Shown here in pieces: positions 35,701-43,700 of a stretch of DNA of 64,000 nt. Within the stretch, counting starts at the first letter, position 1, and each line of letters starts with the position of its first letter. The notes beneath the pieces are model-generated. The model was not told the origin of the DNA. It worked only from the letters and a program-made list of their open reading frames with translations, and searched no databases. Source of the stretch: an uncultured bacterium (GTDB lineage Bacteria; Verrucomicrobiota; Kiritimatiellia; CAIKKV01; CAITUY01); the NCBI GenBank assembly GCA_903895695.1, contig CAITUY010000160.1, positions 31,003 through 95,002 on the forward strand. Direction: 5' to 3'. A program made the position numbers and the translations under genes.

Positions 35701-36000
35701 CTCGCCGACGGATATGCGGAGCGAGCGCGGGTATTTCGACGCGTCGTGTCCCGGCGTGAGATAGACGCGATACACTTGGACGCTGCGCCCGAGATCGACG
35801 AGCACGGAGGTACCCTCCACCTGCGGCCCGTCGCTCTCCCAAACCGTATCCAAGTCGTTGTCCACCGCCAGCTTCAGTGCCGAAGCATTGGGACCTGTCA
35901 GTTTCCACCCCGCGGGATCCAACACGCCGGCCCGGGTCATCACGGCCCCCAGCAACAAGAGCGCCACCAACAATCCGCCCATTCCATTCTGCCCGTTCAT
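32731..36000 (-). CDS. Secreted DUF4838 protein with discoidin-like, CBM9 and C-terminal discoidin-like domains
   Basis: GAAGAGG precedes the ATG, and a signal peptide ends near TRAG (residue 25). The 1089-aa protein has an N-terminal F5/8 type C-like domain (about 26-167), an alpha-glucuronidase-type N-terminal domain (about 170-300, LYGAYEFLHSQGVRWLYPD) and a DUF4838 barrel (about 310-650). The barrel has a C-E-C-x-x-C cluster at 443-448 and the conserved DFFRGYYGEA. A CBM9-like module (about 728-930, IDGTLDDAAW) and a second F5/8-like domain (about 985-1089) follow. It is the longest of the four DUF4838 proteins. It sits between the GH78 and aldolase genes. Its activity is not established; a glycosidase role is inferred from fold and context. 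Confidence 0.78.
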   Translation of the reverse strand: MNGQNGMGGLLVALLLLGAVMTRAGVLDPAGWKLTGPNASALKLAVDNDLDTVWESDGPQVEGTSVLVDLGRSVQVYRVYLTPGHDASKYPRSLRISVGESPDTLRLVASEDSLPKADKQDNGSIPVLRIETDLRFAPAKGRFVKLAIGPNGSGLPWAIAEMEIHAARDVTPAKRLAVVLDRAFLPDPAIHAASVSPLRLAATDLQYYLMALTDTPVDLVAAEDAAPIKGLHIRLVTPPPEQIPNPEPDPKNLDDVSVVRDGDELRISGPTARAVLYGAYEFLHSQGVRWLYPDAHGDWVPARGKLDLSVLPIAYRPPFSTRGFIDPAVVGLSPDAFSRFQMHQGFNLRVDRGYALGTVPRMNCGFGWAHTMNDILEGQKKLHPDWWPGPYRKGAYDVPCTSDPDLPEFITQKIDAAIASRAKQNLPPVQGFSVHPNDSPSFCECPRCEKVFGKPERVDPDGAEESSGTWDYADRHFHLIEALAKRLKQDHPDLFLKTLAYANHERTPKLIAHLPGNVLVDMCPWWAPLPVDAPQNAKIRDNLKAWPSHCGSLGIWSYVLIYSDTTFGNPAGEKNLVVPNVRALVDQNRFYRDLGIRQVSTQLYGPQIHWPWGLYAFARTTWRPDEKADTILQDFFRGYYGEAWEPMLRWYELLEKAALTNSIDTSAPDPRLFEGGLIVPLRAALQEAEKKAGTWYVKQRVALAKYDTEWTWQHAQWKTQAERPYPCYRMKTAPVIDGTLDDAAWQTVPEMAGFHIVATRVNAEHPGRLALQCPTRFRMGWDDRFLYLGVTCIEPDIAKTREADAKDKEFVYRDVVEIFFAPEAPPYYRQTLVNSAGYVWGPLKIRRVNAHEVMTNAEFACKTAYRPDGWTLEARFPLAMLAKEAPKDGTCWPANLVRVAKLGDASGEHFSTWADIPRFHFHQYDLGTWSLVAFHDAPLAESEVSRATEGMNAAYVRARQADAAQRDRLASFDRAVAGKENLGAAPAARWLGADGRQRQFELAWDKAPATFDAARVVWANRREIRPWYTLEYWDGSRYGLIEERRDNDTEVSVHEFPPVTASRLRLTLWPDLNGWTDVPSVKSIEVFKR

Positions 36001-36026
36001 GCGTACCTCTTCTTCGTTGTGTGGCC

Positions 36027-38228
36027 CTAACTTCCCAGCGCGGTCTTGGCGTTACCGCTACAGCGCCAGGCCGGGCAGTCGTTCTCGTTATCGGATACCC
36101 ATTCGAATTCGAGTTCGCCCGGCCCTTCGTAACGCTCTTCTTCGACACAGCCCCAGACCAGCCTTGTTCCCTCCGGAAAGTTGAGGGAGGCGCGTTGGCC
36201 GGAAACCTGAACCTTGATCGGCCCTTGCGGCGTTGGGATCTCGGCACAAGCCCACGCGAGTCCCGATGGCGCCGGACGAAAGGCAAACTCTTCCCAGCCG
36301 CATTTCAGGGGCCGCAGACCGAACAATTCGCCGGAGAGAAGCTGCAGAGGACCGCTGCTCCAGGCATGGCACAGACTCTTTCCGAAGGGCCGACCGTAGA
36401 ACGCATACTGCGGGTCGCCCTCAAGTGATGCGTCGAGGGCTTCCCAAAAGGTTGACGCGCCGGCGTCAAGCATCCTGCCCCAATAGTCACCGATCATCGC
36501 CGTCATCGCCTGCGCCTCGCCGCACGCCGCCAAGGCGCGCGCTTCAAAGAATTTCATGTAAGGCGTGCCGACCGGTGCAACACTCGTGTTCATCAGAACA
36601 TTACGGAGAACATCCGTCTGCTGCTCCGCCGTGCATACACCGGAGAGAATGGCGAACGCGTTCGACTGCCGCCCGAAGTGCGCGTTCGTGTCCCCCGCTT
36701 TGACATTGTCCACGAAGACCTTTCGTGCGGCGTCCCAGAAGACTCTGCGGCAGATACTCTTGAGGTCAGCCGCCTGTTGCGCATAGACCGCCGCCGAGGA
36801 TCGATCCCCCACCGCGTGGTGCAGGTCGGCGGCTGCGTCCAGCGCCATGACATGGAGAAAATTCAAGAACGAAGAGTGCCCTTCGGTTCGAACATCGGCC
36901 CAATCAATGTACAGCCAGCCGAAGCGTTCCGTCGGCAGCAGGCCCTGGGCATCGAGCTTCCTCCTGACCGCTGCCATCTGTTTGTCGCAGTGGGGAAGCA
37001 GACCTCGCAGAAGAAAACTGTCGCCAAAATGAAGGGCATGGTCGCGGGCTGCCAGGACCCAGAAAAGGCTGTAGGTGATCGTGCCGTTGACATCCGACTC
37101 TTCCGGATCCGGGCTCATCAGCGCGGCCAGCGTGTATTCCGAGACAGGCCGTTCGGCAAAGGAGTGGTAGTTACCAAAATTGCACGCATACAGATCACCG
37201 CACCACGGCAACCGGTCGCGCTTAAGTCCATCCAGGAACGTCAATTGCATGCACGCTCGCAGCGTGTAGGCTGCGTGCATCCAGATGGCCGTCAGGCGTT
37301 GATCCGAACAGGCAAAGGCGCCCTGGTAGCGAGCGGGATACATCGACACCGCGGCATGCATTGATTCGATTCGAATCCCGGGATCGTGAGCCAGGCGCAG
37401 GTAGCGGAAGGCGAGTTTCGTTTCGGTCGTGTACTCCCCCACGCCCGTCACGGCCACAACCGGGACGATCTGCTCCCGAATGTCCTCGGCCGGATCAACC
37501 GCCTCCGCGACACTCTCGCCGGGATGAATCGCAATCGATCCCGCCCCGCTCGCGCGGATCGTAACACGGGCGAGTACCTCGACGCCGGCGTCATAGACTC
37601 CATCCTTGTCCACGCGCAGAGCGACGTGATGCTCGGGCAATTCCTCCTGATGCGGGAAGCGCAAGTCTCCTTCAAAGGGAAAACAGCGTGGCGGCCCCCA
37701 TTGCACATTATCCTCGCTGACCTCCCAATCCGGGCCTGTCTGAAAACACGGGCCATCAAGCAGCATCGCGGGCGGGCACCCGTCCGACGCGATGCGAACG
37801 CAGATCGTATTCTCTTGCGAAACGAGGCACGGGGCGAGATCAACGATGACGTGTTGGGGCGCCACGGCGCCGTTCGCATGTACCACGAGCCGATTATTGA
37901 TCAGCAGATGAATGCTGCCACTGTAAGAGAGCCGACCAAGGACCGATGCCGGAACGGTTGCCAGATTACACTTCGCACGGGCGTAGAGAATCGGCGGATA
38001 GGTTCGATAGCGCCCCGGATGATAGATGTTCATGCAGGTCGAAAGCGCTTCCCGCCGAGTGCGGTCGAACAGCCACGCCTCAAGGCTGCCCGGGGCGTAG
38101 AGCCAGAACGGGCTGCTCTTCTTGTCGGACCAGAGGGACAACCCGCTCTTGTCTGGAAGACAGGCCGCACCCGAGTAGGCCGGATCAATCGCAAATGCTG
38201 CCGATAGTGCAAAGGGATCCATCTTCAT
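36027..38228 (-). CDS. GH78 alpha-L-rhamnosidase-like protein
   Basis: The ATG at 38228 is nine bases after GGAG; a TTG start at 38279 inside the upstream gene is the alternative. The product (733 aa from the ATG) has N-terminal beta-sandwiches (about 30-300) and a helical toroid. The toroid holds the family signature KRDRLPWCGD at 336-345, STFWEALD, and LCHAWSSGP before the C-terminal beta domain. GH78 enzymes are inverting hydrolases that release terminal alpha-L-rhamnose from pectic side chains, ulvan or glycosides. No signal peptide is visible. It lies between the SGNH esterase gene and the DUF4838 gene with small gaps, so all three are probably one transcript. Confidence 0.82.
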   Translation of the reverse strand: MKMDPFALSAAFAIDPAYSGAACLPDKSGLSLWSDKKSSPFWLYAPGSLEAWLFDRTRREALSTCMNIYHPGRYRTYPPILYARAKCNLATVPASVLGRLSYSGSIHLLINNRLVVHANGAVAPQHVIVDLAPCLVSQENTICVRIASDGCPPAMLLDGPCFQTGPDWEVSEDNVQWGPPRCFPFEGDLRFPHQEELPEHHVALRVDKDGVYDAGVEVLARVTIRASGAGSIAIHPGESVAEAVDPAEDIREQIVPVVAVTGVGEYTTETKLAFRYLRLAHDPGIRIESMHAAVSMYPARYQGAFACSDQRLTAIWMHAAYTLRACMQLTFLDGLKRDRLPWCGDLYACNFGNYHSFAERPVSEYTLAALMSPDPEESDVNGTITYSLFWVLAARDHALHFGDSFLLRGLLPHCDKQMAAVRRKLDAQGLLPTERFGWLYIDWADVRTEGHSSFLNFLHVMALDAAADLHHAVGDRSSAAVYAQQAADLKSICRRVFWDAARKVFVDNVKAGDTNAHFGRQSNAFAILSGVCTAEQQTDVLRNVLMNTSVAPVGTPYMKFFEARALAACGEAQAMTAMIGDYWGRMLDAGASTFWEALDASLEGDPQYAFYGRPFGKSLCHAWSSGPLQLLSGELFGLRPLKCGWEEFAFRPAPSGLAWACAEIPTPQGPIKVQVSGQRASLNFPEGTRLVWGCVEEERYEGPGELEFEWVSDNENDCPAWRCSGNAKTALGS

Positions 38229-38262
38229 GGGCCAGCGCTCCACTGCCTCGTTCCGAATCGCT

Positions 38263-39672
38263 TCATGCCAAGATTTCAATCGGTTGCGGAGCGAATGCCG
38301 GAAGACTCATGTTTTCAGAATCGTGAATGTTGCAGTAGGCATCCAGGTCATATCCATAGGAAAGCCTGTAGCCCTCCATCGAGAAATCGGGATACGTATA
38401 GGTGACGACCACAAGGCGTCCCCCGCCTTTGAACAGCACCTTGTGGATGCGTTTCAGAATCTTCCCGTCCGGCTTGATCAGGCGAAAGCCCGTCGGGACT
38501 CCATCCGACCGCAGATCCCCGGCGACGTTTGCGAACTCGAGTTCGACTGCCGGATACTGGCTCCAGTTGTCCGGGCAGGGAACACGGCGCAAACTTTTCA
38601 GCTCAATTGAGTTCCGCGCGCCCTTTACCTTCAGGAGGTAGGCGGCAGCGCGCGCAAGCCGCTCCCCCAGAACGTTCTGCCCCTCCGCGGCGAGGTGGAT
38701 GCCGTCTTCCATCGGCAGATCGATCGCCGGTACCACCGATAAGTTTCCGATATGCCGCGGCAGGAGGCGCTGCTGCTCACGGATCGAGAGAAAAGCAGCC
38801 TGCTCCGACTCCTCCTGACTGAAGAGGTGTGATTTACCAAGTTGCACGACGACCCAGGGGAGTGAAGTGCTCCCGAAATCGGCGCGGACGGCTCTCACCA
38901 GTTCGCGCATGCTCGCCGTGTAGGCACTGGTGTCTCCCTGGGCGTTCGCCTCGCCCTGATACCAGAGGACGCCGGCCACGGGTTGGTCCTGGAGACTGAA
39001 CCGGCGCAGCATGGCGCCATACAGGGAACGCCCTTCGAGGTGTTTGTGGCCTGGACTCCATTGCGCCATGCTCGTTCCGCCGACGGCACAGGGAATAAGG
39101 CCCTGGGGCACGCCGGTGCGCCGCAGCATAGCGCGCGCAAAGGCCAGTCCAGGACCTGTCCCCTTGGTGGCATTTCCGTGCGCACGCAGGATTTCCTTGT
39201 GGTCCGTAATCGGTTGATCGGTATGGGAGGGATCCTTGGAAGCGGCCGGAAAATGAACCGGCTCGACGGCCGTGCGCCATTCGTCCCATGCGTAAAATAC
39301 GTGAACGAGCGGATGCGGACGCAAGGCCTGTTCGACTCGCCCGTCGCCAACCATATTCGATTGACCGGCCATGACCCAGACATCGCCCACCAGAATCCGT
39401 CTTACCGTGACGCTTTCCGTCCCAGCCTGCAAGACGACATCGTAAGGGCCGCCCACCGGCAGCCGGGAGAGTGTTCCCCGCCACAGCCCCCGGCGGCAAC
39501 GTCCAACCGGTCGGTCAACGAACCCCGGGATCGGGGTTCCGTTCTTCACCACCGTCGCCCGCAGTTCGCCGTCGGCAAGCGTCTTGCAGTGGCCGCGGAC
39601 TTCGGCGGATCCAAATCCCCGCCTGTTCCGCTGAAGCACCTGACATGGCATCAATCCTGAAGAAACATTCAT
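38263..39672 (-). CDS. SGNH/sialate O-acetylesterase-like carbohydrate esterase (SASA domain)
   Basis: The start is uncertain: ATG 39672 or ATG 39651, neither with an ideal ribosome-binding site. The product (about 469 aa) has an N-terminal immunoglobulin-like part, then VMAGQSNMVG with the nucleophile Ser105 in the GQSNM motif of this family, AVGGTSMAQW, LWYQGEANA, and DGIHLAAEG with the Asp and His of the triad. It ends with a beta-rich tail. Related enzymes remove O-acetyl groups from sialic acid or xylan. Next to GH78, DUF4838 and GH10-type genes, acetyl removal from a plant-type polysaccharide fits best. No signal peptide is evident from either start. Confidence 0.82.
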   Translation of the reverse strand: MNVSSGLMPCQVLQRNRRGFGSAEVRGHCKTLADGELRATVVKNGTPIPGFVDRPVGRCRRGLWRGTLSRLPVGGPYDVVLQAGTESVTVRRILVGDVWVMAGQSNMVGDGRVEQALRPHPLVHVFYAWDEWRTAVEPVHFPAASKDPSHTDQPITDHKEILRAHGNATKGTGPGLAFARAMLRRTGVPQGLIPCAVGGTSMAQWSPGHKHLEGRSLYGAMLRRFSLQDQPVAGVLWYQGEANAQGDTSAYTASMRELVRAVRADFGSTSLPWVVVQLGKSHLFSQEESEQAAFLSIREQQRLLPRHIGNLSVVPAIDLPMEDGIHLAAEGQNVLGERLARAAAYLLKVKGARNSIELKSLRRVPCPDNWSQYPAVELEFANVAGDLRSDGVPTGFRLIKPDGKILKRIHKVLFKGGGRLVVVTYTYPDFSMEGYRLSYGYDLDAYCNIHDSENMSLPAFAPQPIEILA

Positions 39673-39908
39673 ATTCAAAGCATGCGTGCCGGTCCTGTGG
39701 AGGGACCTGCTCCCGTTCCCCGTGCTACACGAAGGATGTCGACCGTGGTCTGATTCATCTACGTGGACATGCGCCATGCAGTTTGCCGATGCCAATTGCC
39801 TGTATGCCGGTTGATATTAGCACGATACGGCTCACGAAGGGATGACGAAACGTTGTATATTTGGTCTGAATAGCTGTACGCCCGATCAACGTGCGCGATC
39901 GGCCGCAA
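39673..39908. other. Intergenic region between two minus-strand operons
   Basis: This 236-base gap holds the 3' end of the long cluster above and the promoter of the esterase gene. A 6-bp stem (39882-39902, CCGATC/GATCGG) lies directly after the stop of the gene at 39909 but lacks a T-run. The stretch around 39849-39875 is AT-rich and could contain a promoter for the esterase operon. No gene is visible. Confidence 0.35.
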
Positions 39909-40766
39909 TCATTCGTTTGGTCGTCGCACCTCAATCCTTTTCAGGTAATCGAGCCCGGGGTCCCGGTCCTTGCGCTGGTCGTAGAAGAGGAAGGTCAGTT
40001 TCTCCGGGACATTCTGCCCGTAGGCGAAGCGCACCTGGCCTTGCCAGACGTTCACCACGCAAGTCTGGGCCTGGCCGGGCATCGCGACAAGGGCGCAGGG
40101 GCCCACCAGGCCGTTACGCGGGGGACCTTTGCGATCGATGATGATGCGGTATTCCGTTGCGGGGTCGAGGGCGATGTCGTCCTGCGCCTTTTCGGGAGTT
40201 AGCGTTCTTTGCCCGGCGATGACGGCGTCTGGCGCAGGGGTGAAGAATCGCAACTCGTAGCGTCCGATCCTGGTCTTGGGCGACAACTCGACTTCGAGTA
40301 TGAGCTTCCTGTCGAGGACATGGTAGCTGAAGGTGAAGGCGCCGGTGAGCCGGGGGGATGAGTAGTCCAGCCGCACTCGCGCCGTGGGAGCGTCGTTTTC
40401 CAGGATTGTGCACCGGGGGGCTGCTTCGTCAAATAGCCCGTATTCTTTCCCATCGGCCTCGTAGTGCAATTCCACGAACCCGGCTTCGCCATAGCGGAGG
40501 AAACCAAACACGCCATCCGTCCAGATATCGAGCGCGCCTTTGACGTTCTTCCCCGTCGCCGAATCGGCAAAGGCGATCTGCCGCACTTGATATAGCCAGA
40601 CGCCGTGCGAGACGAACGACGCGTTCTTCATGCAGCGGTCGAGGACCGTGACGCCATTGGTCTTGGCGCCGCGCTTCGTATCCTCCTGGTACACTACATG
40701 GCAGTTGTCCGCCCAGGCGGAAAGCGCGATTGGAATGGCGCCCAGAACGACAAGCAAACGCTTCAC
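39909..40766 (-). CDS. Small secreted protein of unknown function
   Basis: The start is GTG 40766, overlapping the TGA of the GH42-like gene as GTGA; the following MKRLLVVLG-type sequence gives a clear signal peptide ending near LSAWA. The 285-aa protein is beta-rich with few motifs, such as the paired RIGRYELRFF and EYRIIIDRKG segments. I do not recognise the family. A galactose-mutarotase-like or methane-monooxygenase-like beta-sandwich is possible but unproven. Because its translation is coupled to the GH42-like gene, it probably works with that protein, perhaps as a secreted partner or binding module. Confidence 0.65.
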   Translation of the reverse strand: MKRLLVVLGAIPIALSAWADNCHVVYQEDTKRGAKTNGVTVLDRCMKNASFVSHGVWLYQVRQIAFADSATGKNVKGALDIWTDGVFGFLRYGEAGFVELHYEADGKEYGLFDEAAPRCTILENDAPTARVRLDYSSPRLTGAFTFSYHVLDRKLILEVELSPKTRIGRYELRFFTPAPDAVIAGQRTLTPEKAQDDIALDPATEYRIIIDRKGPPRNGLVGPCALVAMPGQAQTCVVNVWQGQVRFAYGQNVPEKLTFLFYDQRKDRDPGLDYLKRIEVRRPNE

Positions 40767-43700
40767 CGCGCGACCTCGAAGCTGCGTTGCGTCTCGTTGC
40801 CCGTCAAGACGTCGCGCGCTTTGAGCGTCCACCGGCCAGGCATGGCGTTGAGCGCCAGATCGAGACGCCCCGTGCAGACGCCATCGGGGGCCTCAAGATT
40901 GGCGCTGTAGCAAGGCTCCTCTTTGCCCTCGGGATTCACGACCACTCTGCGCAGGACGTGGTATCCGGGCTTCCCGCCGGACACCGCGACCGTCAATGTG
41001 AACGGCAGAGATTCCCCCACCTTTGCTTTCGCCGGACAGGCCGCCTCAAGCCCTTGGACAGCGTAGGGCAAAGCGGCGTAGAGGTTCCCGAGGCCCGGGA
41101 TCGGGGTAAACTCGAAGGACGATCCGGCTTTGACAAGACCGCCCTTGAGCAGGTCGTAGACGTGGAACTCCCCAGGCAATGTGACCTGGCGAGGCTTCCC
41201 GTCGACCGGCAGACCGTCGCGTTCGAGGAAGCCGACGAAGAGCGCCGGGCTGTCCCCGTACCGGTGCCGGAGCACCTGGCAGAGCGCCGGGTGCCCGTCG
41301 GCGTTTTGGACTTTGATCTCCGGCTCCGGAACCCCGGCGGCATCGAAGACCTTCTTGAAGATCGGCGCCAGCACCGGCGACAGCGCGGGATTGCTGAAGT
41401 ATTCGCTCGCAAAGGCAAGATAGACCGTCCGGCCCTTCCCCGAGGTCTTCAGGAACGCAGCGGAACCGGCGCGCGCCGGCTCTGCGAGAACGAAACCGTT
41501 GACCTTGCTCTCGATCTTGCCTGCCATGTTCAGCACGGGGGTCGAGCCTTTCGGCGACACGCCCGATTCGACGATCAGCATGGCTTCTTGCGGCGACCCG
41601 TCGAACTTGCAGGGCTGGTAGGCCAGCCGGTCGGATGCCCCCTGCGTGCGTTCGATACCGAAAAGGTCGTCCAGGCTCCCCTTGCCGTTGGCCGAGGGCT
41701 TCCCGTGTTCGTCGTAGAGCCCCGTCAGGCCATCGGCCACGACGCTGCCGCCCGCCGCCACGTACTGCCGAATGTTCTCGGCCTCCTTGGAGGAAAGCGC
41801 GGTTGACAGCGGAAGGATCAGCATCCGGAAGCGGTCCGGCGTGAGTTTGCCTGTCTCTATCTCCTCATTCGAAACGTAAAGCGGGTCGTAGCCGAGATCC
41901 TTCAGCACACATTCAAGGCTCGCGACTTCCGTGCGGTAGAACCGGAGGAAGTTCTTGGCCGCGCCTTCCCGGTACTGGAGCATGTAGTTGACGTTGATGC
42001 TCGACTGCGACAGGTGAATAGCGATGCGGTCGCTCTGCCGCTGGGTCCGAATGAACAGCTTGCCGATGCCGCGTTCGAAGCGATCCGAATTTTCCCGGAT
42101 CGGATCGGCATACAGATGGCTGATCGTGTAGTCCGGCAACAAGGGGAGTTCGGCCACAAAGTAGGAGAAGACGAACTGCCCCTCGAAGAAGAAACTCCAG
42201 CAGTCCTTCCGTTGCTGTTCGGGCGTAATCCGGTACCCCGTGTAGCGGCCATACTTGCCATGATCGTTGAAGGAGCGCAGGCTCGCGGTTGAAAAATACG
42301 GCATGACGAAGTCGAAGACATCACGGAGCTTCCACCAGTCGTAGCCGCTATAGGGGTGGCCGGGCTGCACACCGCACACGCTGAACCGCGCGCCGGGCGT
42401 TTTGTCCACGGACGCCGCGCGCATCTTCCGGAAGAACCCGGTGTAGACGTCCTGCATGTAGGTGCGATAGTCGCTCCACGGGGCGAGATTGGCCCGATCC
42501 TTGGCCTCGGACTCGATCATGGGCGCCACCTGGCTCCAGTCCTTGAAGTCAGTCGCCCATTCGGCGTTCAGGGCCTCGAGGCCGGGGTACTTCGCCTTGA
42601 TCCATTCCGAAAAACCCGCCTTGCACAACGGACAGAAACAGATCTCACTGGGGCACTCCCAATGGGTGAGCGAAACCTCGTCGCCGACGTTCAGGGCAAA
42701 CCAGCCGTAGCGTGCGCCTTCCGCCGCCCGCTTCTCCGCATCTTTTCCGAACCGGGCCTGCACAGCCGGGTCGTTGAAACAGTTCTTTCTGATCCCGCGC
42801 TCCTTGCAGTTCTGCCAATCATTGTAGGCCTCGCCCAGCAGGCCAAAGCTGTAATACTTGACGTTCCTGCCGGTGGAGTCCTTCCCGCTGTACGTCATTT
42901 CGAGGTTGAAACCGCAGGCATCCCGGAGGATCGGCGAACCGTACTTGGTCCATCCGCCCCAGACGCTGCCGTCGCACCCGGGCCAGGTGAACGCCAGGTA
43001 ATCGTCATCCCGGTACGCCTGTTCCGGGAACGTCACTTCCAGATTTGTCGTCGCCACCACATCCTGACCCTGCAGGAGCCGGACCGTGACAGCATGGATG
43101 ACGGAAAGCGGTTGCGGCTGCAGGAATGTGAAGGGAACTTTCACCGTCTGTCCGGGAGCGACCTGTACGGACTGCGAGCTCTTCGCGAGCAGGCGCCCCC
43201 AGTTGTCCGCGAACTCGACGACGCATGCGAGATTCGTGGCTTCCGCCGTTCCCGAGTTGGTCAGCGAAGCCGTGCCGACGACGGGATCAGAAGACCGGCA
43301 CACATCCTTGTCCACAGTGACCACCGCGATGGCCAGGGGGTCGGTCACCTCAATCTTCCGAATCGCGCTGTTGAGCACGCTGGTGCCCTGCTTGACGATC
43401 GCACCAACCGTGTAGGCGCCCACCGGCAGATTGGTGACGGCCAGGACGATTGCATTCTCACCCGGCTTCACATCGACGAGCTGGCTGCCTTGCCAGGCCG
43501 TGTGATCGTCGAAGGTCAGCGTGCCGTCGGTGAAGACGGTCTCGATCGTGAGTTTACCCGCGACGGGGCTGTTCACGTTAAGCGCGATGCCCTGGCCATG
43601 CAAGTCGGCGCGGTCGACACGCGCCTTTGTCGGGGCAAACTCGACGACGGTCTTCGGCGCCATCTTCGCGGCCCAGAGCAGACCGCGGATGAATTCGTGG

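Noticed and set aside
33706..36030. Plus-strand 774-codon frame
   Set aside because: Antisense shadow of the DUF4838 gene at 32731-36000. No recognisable motif and no ribosome-binding site.
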